Origin: Betaproteobacteria bacterium | GTDB taxonomy: Bacteria > Pseudomonadota > Gammaproteobacteria > Burkholderiales > SG8-39 | Length of the DNA stretch: 64,000 bases | Assembly: GCA_004297625.1 (NCBI GenBank) | Contig: SCTY01000026.1 | Span: forward strand, 62,001 to 126,000 | Direction: 5' to 3' | Part shown: piece after piece, positions 20,925 through 30,534 of the stretch | Position numbering within the stretch: the first letter of the stretch is position 1 | Layout: each line of letters opens with the position of its first letter | Translations under genes and position numbers: made by a program | Notes under the pieces: generated by a model | Seen by the model: only the letters and a program-made list of their open reading frames with translations | The model's database searches: none | Told to the model about the DNA's origin: nothing

Positions 20925-21920
20925 ATGAAGCACAGACTAGTCGCCGCGCTCGCGAGCGCTCTGCTCGCACTACCCGCAATCGCCGAAGTCAATGAAGTAC
21001 GTGTCTTTCGTCAATACACGCTGCCGTATCTCGCGTTAATGGTGATGGAGGATCAAAAGCTGCTGGAAAAGCATGGGAAGGCGCTCGGTGTTGAGGTGGA
21101 GGGCAAGTGGTCGGTTGTGTCCAGTCCAGCTGCAGTAAATGACGCCCTCTTGTCGGGCAACCTGGACTTTGCTTGCGCCGGAATCAACGCCTTTCTCACA
21201 ATTTGGGACAAGACGAGTGCGACGTCCAACCCGGTACTCGGTGTTTCGGCATATAACGCTTCTCCGGGATTGCTCAACACTCGAAATCCGAAGGTGCACT
21301 CAATTCGCGATCTTACGGCTGCTGACAAAATCGCAGTACCCGCCGTAAAGGTTTCCTATCAAGCTCTCATATTGCAGATGGCGACCGCAAGAGAATTTGG
21401 ATTAGCCAACTATACGAAGTTTGATGCATTAACAGTCGCACTTCCGCAGGCTGAAGCAACCGCTGCGCTGATTTCAGGGATGCTGGAAATCACCGCCAAT
21501 TTCTCCGTTGTGCCGTATCAGTATCTTCAGCTGCAGAACGCGAATATTCATACTGTGCTGAACTCGTATGAAGTTCTCGGCGGCAAGGCAACGATGGGCA
21601 TAATCTATACGACGAGCAAGTTCCGCGACCGGAATCCTAAGGTGTATTCCGCATTCATGGCCGCGTACAACGAGGCGAATGCACTAATTAAGCGCGATCC
21701 AGTAAAGGCAGCTGAGATCTATCGGAAGCTGTCCCGCGACAAGGCGCCGGAAGAGTTCATCATAGGAATGCTAAAGGAGCCCCAGATTGATTTCGATCCA
21801 GCTCCGCGCCAGATAATGACTCTGTATGACTTCATGAAAACGACTGGTCGGTTAAAGGCGAACGCGGGCAGTTGGAAAGACCTTTTTTTTCCTGAAGTAC
21901 ACCATGAGCCCGGAAGTTGA
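20925..21920 (+). CDS. NitT/TauT-family ABC substrate-binding protein 3 (near-duplicate of 8627-9622)
   Basis: Same length (331 aa) and near-identical: MEDQKLLEKHGKALGVEVEGKWSVVSSPAAVNDALLSGNLDFACAGINAFLTIWDK. Confidence 0.87.
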   Translation: MKHRLVAALASALLALPAIAEVNEVRVFRQYTLPYLALMVMEDQKLLEKHGKALGVEVEGKWSVVSSPAAVNDALLSGNLDFACAGINAFLTIWDKTSATSNPVLGVSAYNASPGLLNTRNPKVHSIRDLTAADKIAVPAVKVSYQALILQMATAREFGLANYTKFDALTVALPQAEATAALISGMLEITANFSVVPYQYLQLQNANIHTVLNSYEVLGGKATMGIIYTTSKFRDRNPKVYSAFMAAYNEANALIKRDPVKAAEIYRKLSRDKAPEEFIIGMLKEPQIDFDPAPRQIMTLYDFMKTTGRLKANAGSWKDLFFPEVHHEPGS

Positions 21921-22299
21921 CGAGGACTGGCCTAAATTGTGTCCGTGGTAGATATGGATAGTGATCACGGCCGCGAAAAAAAGCGCCGATGAATCCGGCA
22001 CACCAGAAGTGTCGTTTCAGCAACGTAGATATCCGGAACGGCACGCTAGTTCCTTTATGCGTACCGCTGTACGGCGTGGATGGCCCATTGAGCGCAAACG
22101 GCTGAGCGAGTGGCGGCTCTTTTGCCGAGAGCCGAGGCACTTCTTAGTGGTGATAATCTTCAATTATCAAAGCCTAAAACTGAACCTCTATTTGCAATTA
22201 ACTGCAAAGCCCGTGTCTTTATTGGACTTCGGGCAAGCAGGGAAGGCCGGTGAGTAACCCATACGGAAACGATGCGCTACCGAACCACCGTTCGCTTTC

Positions 22300-22391
22300 G
22301 GCGGCGGGAATCGAAGCCTGAACGGTCCCGCACGTAATTGGACGTCATGGGACTAACCGTTATCTTGCCGATACCCCCTTGTGATACCCCC
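22300..22391 (-). other. candidate degenerate att-like scar: tRNA/tmRNA 3'-end-like motif plus two direct repeats
   Basis: Minus strand: GGGGGTATC-ACAA-GGGGGTATC (22370-22391), then TTCGATTCCCGCCGCC (22300-22315); within an ~840 bp stretch without convincing genes. Confidence 0.35.
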
Positions 22392-22703
22392 AAGTGCGTG
22401 CGAGGCGCTCATGCCAGTAGGGCTGGTCACGTCCGATTCCGTTGCAAGTGGTTGGCGTACCAAAGTATTGGTCTGTCCGTGACCCGCCCGGGAAGTTCGT
22501 CAGGCGAAGCCGGCCCTGATGACTCTCTTTTTCCTGCTCGCACCAAACTGGCGCCCAGACGCTGCTTTTTGATTCGAGTCAAGGATCGCGAAAGCCCGGC
22601 GTAGCGTAAGGGCGGCGCAGGAGCTCACGATCAGCTGTAAGTGTCCGCCGCTTCCAGCTTGTGGAACGCCTTCACCCCTTGAAAAGTGAGTTCCTGTCCG
22701 CTA

Positions 22704-22718
22704 GTCTGACTGTCAGAC
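22704..22718. promoter_or_regulatory. perfect palindrome, candidate GntR/FadR-type operator
   Basis: GTCTGAC-T-GTCAGAC, 41 bp upstream of the acyl-CoA dehydrogenase ATG; a GntR regulator is encoded in the same cluster. Confidence 0.5.
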
Positions 22719-22759
22719 AATAGCCGGGGGGCGTTCGGCATGGCTGAAAGCGGGCTTCC

Positions 22760-23947
22760 ATGATCGACTTCACGCCGACGCCAGAGCAGCTGGCGCTGAA
22801 GCAGCGCGTCGAGCAGTTCATACGGCGGCGCATCATTCCCTTCGAATCCGATCTTCGAATTGGTCCGCACGGACCGCGCGACGATCTGCGCATTGAGCTA
22901 AACACGCTCGCGCGGCACGAGGGGCTGCTAGCGCCACAAGTGGATACGCGGTATGGCGGAATGGGCCTCTCGCACGTTGACCGCGCCATTGTGTTCGAGG
23001 CGGCCGGCTATTCGTTACTCGGTCCGATTTCAATGCATTGCGCAGCGCCCGACGAGGGGAACATGCACCTACTCGAGGCGGTTGCCACATCGGCACAGAA
23101 GGAGCGCTGGCTTTGCCCGCTCGCAACCGCCAAGGTTCGCTCCTGCTTCGCCATGACGGAACCGGCCCCCGGTGCAGGCGCCGACCCGCGTCAGCTCGTC
23201 ACCGTAGCTCGCTACGAAGCGGACCACTATGTCGTTACCGGTGTGAAGTGGCTCATCACGGGCGCTCAGGGGGCCGCCTTTACGATCGTCATGGCAAATG
23301 TAGTGGATGGCCCGAACGGGACGGGCCCCACGATGTTCCTCGCTGACATGAACACTCCCGGGCTTCGGATCGAGCGGATCATGGACTCGCTCGACCAGAG
23401 CTTTATCGGAGGGCATGCCCAACTAACTTTCAACCAGGTCCGCATCCCAGCAGACCAAGTACTGGGCGCCGTAGGAGAGGGCCTTCGCTACGCGCAGGTG
23501 CGGCTTGCGCCAGCCCGGCTCACGCACTGCATGCGCTGGCTGGGTGCGGCGCAGCGGGCGAACGACATCGCATCCACCCATGCCGGGCGTCGCACCGCTT
23601 TTGGCAAGCCGATCGGCGAGCACGAAGGGGTTAGCTTCATGCTGGCAGACAACGAAGTCGACCTGCACCTTTCGCGTCTGGCCACCTGGCATGTGGCCTG
23701 GTTGCTCGACCGTGGCGATCGGGCAGGGAGGCAATCCAGCATGGCAAAGCTCGCGGTATCCGAGGCGCTTTATCGGGTAGCGGACCGCTGCGTACAGGTT
23801 CTGGGTGGCCTTGGCCTGACACGCGATACGGTCGTCGAACGCATATTCCGTGAGCTGCGCGCATTTCGTATTTACGACGGTCCCTCGGAAGTGCATCGCT
23901 GGTCAATCGGTCGGGCTGCCGTCAAGGCAGCAAGGGAGGCTGAGTGA
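22760..23947 (+). CDS. acyl-CoA dehydrogenase
   Basis: CFAMTEPAPGAGADPRQLVTVA...GAVGEGLRYAQVRLAPARLTHCMRWLGAAQRA...QVLGGLGLTRDTVVERIFRELRAFRIYDGPSEVHRWSIGR. Confidence 0.94.
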   Translation: MIDFTPTPEQLALKQRVEQFIRRRIIPFESDLRIGPHGPRDDLRIELNTLARHEGLLAPQVDTRYGGMGLSHVDRAIVFEAAGYSLLGPISMHCAAPDEGNMHLLEAVATSAQKERWLCPLATAKVRSCFAMTEPAPGAGADPRQLVTVARYEADHYVVTGVKWLITGAQGAAFTIVMANVVDGPNGTGPTMFLADMNTPGLRIERIMDSLDQSFIGGHAQLTFNQVRIPADQVLGAVGEGLRYAQVRLAPARLTHCMRWLGAAQRANDIASTHAGRRTAFGKPIGEHEGVSFMLADNEVDLHLSRLATWHVAWLLDRGDRAGRQSSMAKLAVSEALYRVADRCVQVLGGLGLTRDTVVERIFRELRAFRIYDGPSEVHRWSIGRAAVKAAREAE

Positions 23948-25608
23948 ACGCACCGCAGCAAGCAGGCATGCGGCGGATCAACGCCACCGCGCATCGCGAA
24001 TTGTGTGAGCGCTTCAAGTGGCAGATCCCTGAGCGGTTCAACTTCGCTGTGGATGTGATCGACCGGTGGGCAGACGATCCAGCACGTTTGGCGCTTATCG
24101 CGCGCGAGGCGAGCGGGCGGGAACGGCGGTTCACGTTCAAAGACATCTCGGATTTGACGAAGCGACTGGCGGGGGCCCTGCGGAATGCCGGTGTGCGCAA
24201 GGGCGATAGGGTCGTCATCCTTCTGCCGCGAATCGCAGAGTGGCAGCTTGCCATGGTTGGCTGTCTGCGCCTGGGCGCCGTGCCAATCCCGTGTGTTGAG
24301 ATGCTCACTCCAAAGGACATCGCGTACCGTGTAAGGCATTCCGGCGCCAAGGCGGCTATTACCACCGCTGCCAATGTGCCGAAGTTCGCGGATCTGCCGG
24401 CGCTTGACGTACGCATGACCGTAGGAGAAGCACCCGGCTGGCTCGAGTTCTGGTCTCAAATAAAGTCGCAGCAGGAAGGCTTTTCCGGGGAAGAAATCGA
24501 AGCCGAGGAGCCGGCAATTCTCTTTTACACCTCGGGCTCTACGGGCAATCCGAAGGGTGTCACACATGTAGCGCGGGCACTATTCGCATGGCGGGTTTCC
24601 GCCTGGTACTGGCTCGGATTGACGGAGTCCGACACGATGTGGTGCACGGCGGACACCGGCTGGAGCAAAGCTGGTACATCGATCCTCTTTGGACCCTGGA
24701 GTTGCGGCTCGGCGGTTTTCTTCTATCACGGGCCATTCGACGCAAGGCAGCGCCTAAGGTTAATCCAGGATTACGGCGTGACGGTCTTTTGTGCAGCTGC
24801 AACCGAGTTCCGCCATATCGTGGCCCTCGATCTTGCCGACTGGTCAGCGCCGCGCCTGCGTCTGGCTGTGTCGGCGGGGGAGGCTGTAAATCCAGATGTG
24901 ATCCAGAGGTGGAAGACATCGACGGGCGTGCCGCTCCTTGAGGCCTATGGCCAGACAGAGACACTGATGACAGTGCTCAACTATGCCTTCGAGCCCGTGC
25001 ATGCAGGATCAATGGGAAAAGCATCTCCTGGCACTGAAATTGCCGTACTGTCCGATAGCCATGACAGATTGCCCGCGGGGGAGCGCGGTCAGCTCGCGTT
25101 GCGTTTACCCAATCCGCAGTTGATGTCGGGCTACTGGAACGATCCTGAGCGCACTCGCGATGCCCGCACCGTAGCGGATGGCGTCGAATGGTTTTTGACC
25201 GGCGACCTGGCGAGCATCGATGAAGCTGGCTACGTGCGATACGAGGGACGGGTTGATGATCTCATCAACTCGGCTGGTTACCGAATCGGGCCCACAGAGG
25301 TTGAGAACGCCCTCATTGAGCATCCGGCAGTGCTCGAGTCGGCCGTCGCGGGCGCGCCGGACGAAGAGCGGGGCGAAATCGTCAAGGCTTTTGTCGTGCT
25401 CCGACCTGGCTTCGTCGGCAGCGAAAAACTCGCGAAAGCATTGCAGGAACATGTAAAGCGGGTAACCGCGCCGTACAAGTATCCGCGGCGTATTGAATTC
25501 GTTCAGGACTTGCCCAAAACACCTAGCGGCAAGTTACTGAGACGTTTGCTACGCGATCAGGAATACGAGCGCGCAGCTTTGCCGCGAAATGCAGGCGCCT
25601 CACAATGA
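23944..25608 (+). CDS. AMP-dependent acyl-CoA synthetase (acyl/aryl-CoA ligase)
   Basis: AILFYTSGSTGNPKGVTH, LLEAYGQTETLM, YEGRVDDLINSAGYRIGPTEVENAL, PKTPSGKLLRRLLR. Confidence 0.94.
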   Translation: MNAPQQAGMRRINATAHRELCERFKWQIPERFNFAVDVIDRWADDPARLALIAREASGRERRFTFKDISDLTKRLAGALRNAGVRKGDRVVILLPRIAEWQLAMVGCLRLGAVPIPCVEMLTPKDIAYRVRHSGAKAAITTAANVPKFADLPALDVRMTVGEAPGWLEFWSQIKSQQEGFSGEEIEAEEPAILFYTSGSTGNPKGVTHVARALFAWRVSAWYWLGLTESDTMWCTADTGWSKAGTSILFGPWSCGSAVFFYHGPFDARQRLRLIQDYGVTVFCAAATEFRHIVALDLADWSAPRLRLAVSAGEAVNPDVIQRWKTSTGVPLLEAYGQTETLMTVLNYAFEPVHAGSMGKASPGTEIAVLSDSHDRLPAGERGQLALRLPNPQLMSGYWNDPERTRDARTVADGVEWFLTGDLASIDEAGYVRYEGRVDDLINSAGYRIGPTEVENALIEHPAVLESAVAGAPDEERGEIVKAFVVLRPGFVGSEKLAKALQEHVKRVTAPYKYPRRIEFVQDLPKTPSGKLLRRLLRDQEYERAALPRNAGASQ

Positions 25609-26417
25609 ATCGAAAGACGCGGGCTGCTCCACCGCTGTCAATGGATGAAACAAGGGACGCGCAGATGTTCGAGCCACTGAAGGTGGCTCCGGCTTATAAA
25701 GTGCTGTCCGACACGATCCTGCGCAAGATACTGAGCGGCGCTCTCCGCTCTGGAACCCAACTTCCGACCGAACAGGAGCTGTGCGATCAATTCGCGGTTA
25801 ACCGGTCCACTGTGCGCGAGGGCATCCGCGTACTGGAGCAAACCGGATACCTGCGAAGGGAAGGCGGAAAGCGCCTGGTGATCAGCCGACCGACGCAAAA
25901 GGATGTTGGTGATCAGCTCGAGCGCGCGATGATTCTGGATGAGGTTACCTTTCTTGAATTGTGGGAAGCGGCACTGATACTCGAGCCACAGCTCGCCGTT
26001 CTCGCTGCGCGCAATCTCAGAACGGAAGATCGTCAGGCGCTTGAGAAAAACCTGGAGCTAACCGCAGCGGCGGTGGCGCGAGGCGACCCGCTCGTCGCGT
26101 TGGACCTCGAATTTCATGCGTTGATTGCCCGTGCAACACGGAACCGTGCGCTTCAACTGTTTCACGAGGCGCTACTAAGGGTCTTCTATCCGGCCTTCTC
26201 GGCCGTAATGTCAAAAGTCACTCCCGCCGGTCAACGCCTTCTCAAGGCGCACCAGGAAATATTCGTCGCGATGAAGGAGAAGGATTTCGACCGGACGAGT
26301 CTGTGGATGAGCAAGCATCAACGAGACTTCAAACGTGGTTTCGAACTTGCGGCTTTGGAAATCGAGCGGCCGATTTCCCGCTCGGTTAACTGGAACACAT
26401 GGGATACGAACATCTGA
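25605..26417 (+). CDS. GntR-family (FadR/FCD) transcriptional regulator
   Basis: SGTQLPTEQELCDQFAVNRSTVREGIRVLEQTGYLRREGGKRLVI wHTH plus FCD-like helical C-domain. Confidence 0.9.
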   Translation: MNRKTRAAPPLSMDETRDAQMFEPLKVAPAYKVLSDTILRKILSGALRSGTQLPTEQELCDQFAVNRSTVREGIRVLEQTGYLRREGGKRLVISRPTQKDVGDQLERAMILDEVTFLELWEAALILEPQLAVLAARNLRTEDRQALEKNLELTAAAVARGDPLVALDLEFHALIARATRNRALQLFHEALLRVFYPAFSAVMSKVTPAGQRLLKAHQEIFVAMKEKDFDRTSLWMSKHQRDFKRGFELAALEIERPISRSVNWNTWDTNI

Positions 26418-26488
26418 CCGAACAATTATCTGGCCCGCAGCACAGGTCTCATCGATATATTTGATGGTCAACGAAGGAGGATGGGTAA

Positions 26489-27682
26489 ATGAGAAAGCAT
26501 CACGAAAGGATGGTTAAGGGGACGTCTCGACGCCTTTCATCGCTAGTCCTCGTTGGAGTCTTTAGCGGAGCGCTTGGCGCCGCATCGGGTGCACTATCCG
26601 CCGATTCCGTGACGATCGGGGTAAGCGCACCCCAGTCCGGCGGTGGCGCAGATTACGGAACTGCTTTCATAAATGGAATCAGGTTGGCGGTTAAGGATCT
26701 CAACGAACAGCTAAGTGTCGGTGGCAAGAAAGTAGAGCTGAAGGTTGCGATCTGTGATGATGAGTTCAAGTCCGACAAGGCAGCGAACTGCGCCCGCAGA
26801 CTTGTCAGTCAAGACGGCGCAAAGATCGTCGTTAATCCTGGCACCTACGCGACAGTTCCAAGCCTGTCGTTCAATCAGGACAAGCGATCGGAATTCCTGG
26901 TACTGGGTGCATCCGGAGATCCGGCCGTCACAAATCAGAACAACAAGTTGTTCGTCCGCACATGGGCAAATGTGACTCGAACAATGCCCGGCTTTGTCGA
27001 TACGCTGCTTGCATACAACAAGTCAACGTCAGCAGGGATCGAGAAAGTCGCGCTGATGGAGGTGAATTCGGATTTCGGCGCGGCGTGGATAAGCAACTTC
27101 AAGAAAGAATGGGAGCGGCATGGGAAGAAGATCGTAGGAAGGGCAGTCTACGACCAGAACGGAACCGATTTCTACGCGCAGCTTACCCCGCTTATTGCAC
27201 AGAAGCCTGACCTGATCGTCCTGACTACAATCTGCGAGCCGAGTTCGCTCGTGATCAAGCAAGCGCGCGAGCTCCGATACGCGGGTACCTTCATGAATCA
27301 CGGCGGCTGTACGGGAAACCAGATGCTGAAGCTTCTGCCTCCTAAGGATATCGACGGGATGCTGTTTGAGAGTGCGCCCTGGACCCGGGACGCGCCCGAG
27401 ATCACGGACTTCAGAACTCGCTATCGGGCGGCTTTCCGCATCGATCCGCAGATCATCTCGGCCGTCGGTTACCTTGACATTATCTGGCTGGTGCGAGCGA
27501 TGGAAGCTGCGAAGAGCACCTCCAATGCTTCCGCTATACGTGCGGCTATGCCAGGCACGCTCGGCAAACTTCGGCCTAACCTGCTCGGTTGGGGGAACCT
27601 CGACGCTTCCGGCGATATTGAGTGGCCAATGCACATTTCCTACGTCAAGAATGGTGTGACGCAGAACTTCACCGGGAAATAA
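26489..27682 (+). CDS. branched-chain amino acid-type ABC transporter substrate-binding protein
   Basis: DSVTIGVSAPQSGGGADYGTAFINGIRLAVKDLNEQL...CARRLVSQDGAKIVVNPGTYATVPSL. Confidence 0.92.
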   Translation: MRKHHERMVKGTSRRLSSLVLVGVFSGALGAASGALSADSVTIGVSAPQSGGGADYGTAFINGIRLAVKDLNEQLSVGGKKVELKVAICDDEFKSDKAANCARRLVSQDGAKIVVNPGTYATVPSLSFNQDKRSEFLVLGASGDPAVTNQNNKLFVRTWANVTRTMPGFVDTLLAYNKSTSAGIEKVALMEVNSDFGAAWISNFKKEWERHGKKIVGRAVYDQNGTDFYAQLTPLIAQKPDLIVLTTICEPSSLVIKQARELRYAGTFMNHGGCTGNQMLKLLPPKDIDGMLFESAPWTRDAPEITDFRTRYRAAFRIDPQIISAVGYLDIIWLVRAMEAAKSTSNASAIRAAMPGTLGKLRPNLLGWGNLDASGDIEWPMHISYVKNGVTQNFTGK

Positions 27683-27869
27683 CCCGGATCCGAAGGGTCG
27701 GGGCGGGCCCGTAAGACGATCGGCCCCCCTGACCGTTCATCAGGAGGCGGAATGCGCCGGCGATTGTCTCGCTCACTTGCGTTGCGGTCGATTCATCGGT
27801 ATGCCGCCGTCATTCAGAGGCTCCGATGTGGGCGGGAATGTCTGTGACCAGGACCAAGGCTGCGTTGAA

Positions 27870-28748
27870 ATGAGCGCGGTCCTCGCTCAAGGGCTCGCTA
27901 ACGGGATCATGCTGGGCAGTCTGTACGGGTTGATCGCGGTCGGGCTGGCACTTATTTTTGGTGTGCTGGGAATCCCGCAGTTCGCCTTGGGTGCCCATGC
28001 GATGTTGGGCGCGTACGTCGTCTACGTTTTTACCGTCAGTCTGGGAGTCAATTACTGGCTTGCTCTCGTCGCGGCGGCCGCAGCGTTAGCTCTTCTTGGC
28101 CTCCTGGTGCACGCATTGGTGTTCCGACCTATGTCGACCGGTCCGGGGATCAACATGTTCATTGCGGCATTCGGTGTCTTGTTGATGCTGCAAAGCATAG
28201 CCATTCTCGTCTTTGGAACGAGGTACTACCGCGTTCCATCACCAATAGAAGGGTCGTTGTCGATTTTCAACATCTTTGTTACTCCGCAACGGCTCATGGT
28301 CATCGTGGTGGCCTTGCTACTTATTGCGGGCCTTCACCTATTCATCATGCGTACGCGGACAGGGGCCTTTATTCGAGCTGTGGCGGATAACCCGCGAGGC
28401 GCGGCGGTCGTCGGCATCGATGTTCGTAAGGTCGGTCTGACAACCATGGCAATAGGCAGTGCCTTGGCCGGAATTGCCGGCGGCCTGATTGCACCCATCG
28501 GGCAGGTTTATCCAGCGATGGGCGACCTTTTGATCATCAAGGCTTTTATTGTCGTCGTGCTCGCCGGCATGGGGAGCATTTACGGAGCGATTCTCGCGGG
28601 ATACGCACTGGGGCTCGCGGAATCCCTGGGCGGAATGTATGTCTCGCTGGCGTATCAGGACGCAATGGCGTTCGTCCTGCTGCTCGCAGTTCTACTCGTA
28701 CGGCCGCAGGGATTATTTGGCAGGCGGGCCAACGAGGGGCTCACATGA
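27870..28748 (+). CDS. branched-chain amino acid-type ABC permease (LivH-like)
   Basis: LANGIMLGSLYGLIAVGLALIFGVLGIPQFALGAHAMLGAY...NPRGAAVVGIDVRKVGLTTMAIGSALAGIAGGL. Confidence 0.93.
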   Translation: MSAVLAQGLANGIMLGSLYGLIAVGLALIFGVLGIPQFALGAHAMLGAYVVYVFTVSLGVNYWLALVAAAAALALLGLLVHALVFRPMSTGPGINMFIAAFGVLLMLQSIAILVFGTRYYRVPSPIEGSLSIFNIFVTPQRLMVIVVALLLIAGLHLFIMRTRTGAFIRAVADNPRGAAVVGIDVRKVGLTTMAIGSALAGIAGGLIAPIGQVYPAMGDLLIIKAFIVVVLAGMGSIYGAILAGYALGLAESLGGMYVSLAYQDAMAFVLLLAVLLVRPQGLFGRRANEGLT

Positions 28749-29752
28749 AGGCGCGGCTTGGTGTTGCCCTTCAGCTTGCAACGGCAGCCGCGCTAGCGGT
28801 TGGCCTTCCTGCGCTGCTCGTCCATGGCGATTATGGGCGCCACCTACTGATACTCACATTGATTCTCGGCGCGCTTGCCGTAAGTCTTAACCTGGTAATG
28901 GGCTACGCAGGGCTCGTTTCGGTCGCACACGGAGCTTTTTTCGGCATCGGTGCGTATACCACCGCGCTCATGACGGTAAATGGTTACCCGTTCATCGTTT
29001 CGGTCATCGCCGGGATGTTGCTTGCGGCACTCACCGGTACATTGCTCGGCGTTGCCACCTTGCGTCTACGGGGCCACTACTTCGCCGTGGCGACGCTTGC
29101 GTTCACGATGGTCGCTGTAATCATCCTCGAGCGCTGGGAAGAGGTTACGCGTGGCGCCCGTGGGGTAGCCAATATTCCGCGTCCCACGCCGGTTTCCTTC
29201 GGAAGCGTAACGCTTTCGTTTGCCGATTTCTGGCCAATGTATGTTCTCCTGATGTGCGTGGTCTGCCTGTTCGTACTTGTCGTCCACCTGGTGGTGCATT
29301 CACCTTTCGGGAAATCGCTGTTATGCATCCAGCGAAACGAACTTCTCGGAAAGGTCTACGGCGTCAACGTAATGTGGGTCAAATTGCGGGTTCTCGCACT
29401 TAGCGCCGCCATGGCCAGTGTGTCGGGAAGTTTGTACGCCAGCTATATCGCGTACGTGTCACCCAACGACGCGAACTTCATGCGGAGCTTTGAAGCCATC
29501 ATGTACGTCGTTGTTGGCGGAACGGGGACGAACTGGGGTCCGCTTTTAGGCACTGTCTTTGTCCACATACTTCCAGAGCTGCTGAGAGGCTTCGACAATT
29601 TCCGTCTGCTGATCCTCGGTGGGATTCTCGTGGCCGTCGTCCGCTTCTATCCCGCGGGCTTGGCCGGCGGGATAGCGGAGATCGTAAAGTTCGCAACTCG
29701 CCTGCGCCGCCTGAGTTCTCGTTTTCAGCGCACGAAGCCCGTGACCGACTAG
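28745..29752 (+). CDS. branched-chain amino acid-type ABC permease (LivM-like)
   Basis: LNLVMGYAGLVSVAHGAFFGIGAYTTALM; C-terminal GGTGTNWGPLLGTVF. Confidence 0.93.
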   Translation: MKARLGVALQLATAAALAVGLPALLVHGDYGRHLLILTLILGALAVSLNLVMGYAGLVSVAHGAFFGIGAYTTALMTVNGYPFIVSVIAGMLLAALTGTLLGVATLRLRGHYFAVATLAFTMVAVIILERWEEVTRGARGVANIPRPTPVSFGSVTLSFADFWPMYVLLMCVVCLFVLVVHLVVHSPFGKSLLCIQRNELLGKVYGVNVMWVKLRVLALSAAMASVSGSLYASYIAYVSPNDANFMRSFEAIMYVVVGGTGTNWGPLLGTVFVHILPELLRGFDNFRLLILGGILVAVVRFYPAGLAGGIAEIVKFATRLRRLSSRFQRTKPVTD

Positions 29753-29763
29753 GGGCGCCGCGC

Positions 29764-30534
29764 GTGAGCGATATCCTTCGGGTAACCGGACTGCAGAAGT
29801 CCTTCGGTGGACTGATGGCGGTGGCCGATGTGTCGTTCTCCGTTCCTCGTTCAAAGATCGTCAGCATCATTGGTCCCAATGGCGCAGGCAAGAGCACTGT
29901 CTTCGACCTGTTGACCCGAGTACAGGACGCCGACGCAGGAAGCATTGTGGGAGATGCGGGTGACCTCCTGAATTTGCCGGCTCACAAAATCGTTCGCCAT
30001 GGAATAGCGCGGACGTTCCAGCAATCGCAATTGATCGAAACCGCCTCCGTACGCGACAACGTTGGGATAGGGCGGCTGCGATTTAGATCCAGTCGGATGT
30101 CATCAGCGATTTTTAGGACACCTCGCTTTCGGAGGGAGCAGGAGCGCGAAGATGCTCGCGTTGACGATGTTGTAAAGCAAATGGGGCTGGATCCCTATCG
30201 CGACGACCCGATCAGCACAACTTCGACGCTCGTTCGTCAGATGACTTCAATTGCGATGGCTGTCGCCTCAGAACCACAGTTACTTCTATTGGATGAGCCT
30301 ATGGGGGGGCTGGTCGAAAGCGAGGTGCAGGAGCTTATGGGCGTGTTACGCAAGCTGAACGCCTCGGGCATGACGATTGTTCTCATTGAACATCGCATGT
30401 CGGCCGTGATGAGTCTTTCAGATCTTGTACTGGTCCTTAACTTCGGCAGAAGAATTGCTATGGGGACGCCCGATGAGATTAGACGGGATCAGTCCGTTAT
30501 AGACGCCTATTTGGGGACTCGACGTGCTTCTTGA
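29764..30534 (+). CDS. branched-chain amino acid-type ABC ATPase (LivG-like)
   Basis: IGPNGAGKSTVFDLLTRVQ, HGIARTFQQSQLIETASVRDNVGIG, LLLLDEPMGGL. Confidence 0.92.
   Translation: MSDILRVTGLQKSFGGLMAVADVSFSVPRSKIVSIIGPNGAGKSTVFDLLTRVQDADAGSIVGDAGDLLNLPAHKIVRHGIARTFQQSQLIETASVRDNVGIGRLRFRSSRMSSAIFRTPRFRREQEREDARVDDVVKQMGLDPYRDDPISTTSTLVRQMTSIAMAVASEPQLLLLDEPMGGLVESEVQELMGVLRKLNASGMTIVLIEHRMSAVMSLSDLVLVLNFGRRIAMGTPDEIRRDQSVIDAYLGTRRAS

Noticed and set aside
27683-27869. GC-rich imperfect inverted repeat (GGTCGGGGCGGGCC...GGCCCCCCTGACC) after the Liv-type binding protein gene
   Set aside because: Plausible mRNA processing or attenuation hairpin common in Liv operons, but imperfect and without a T-run; not enough to call.
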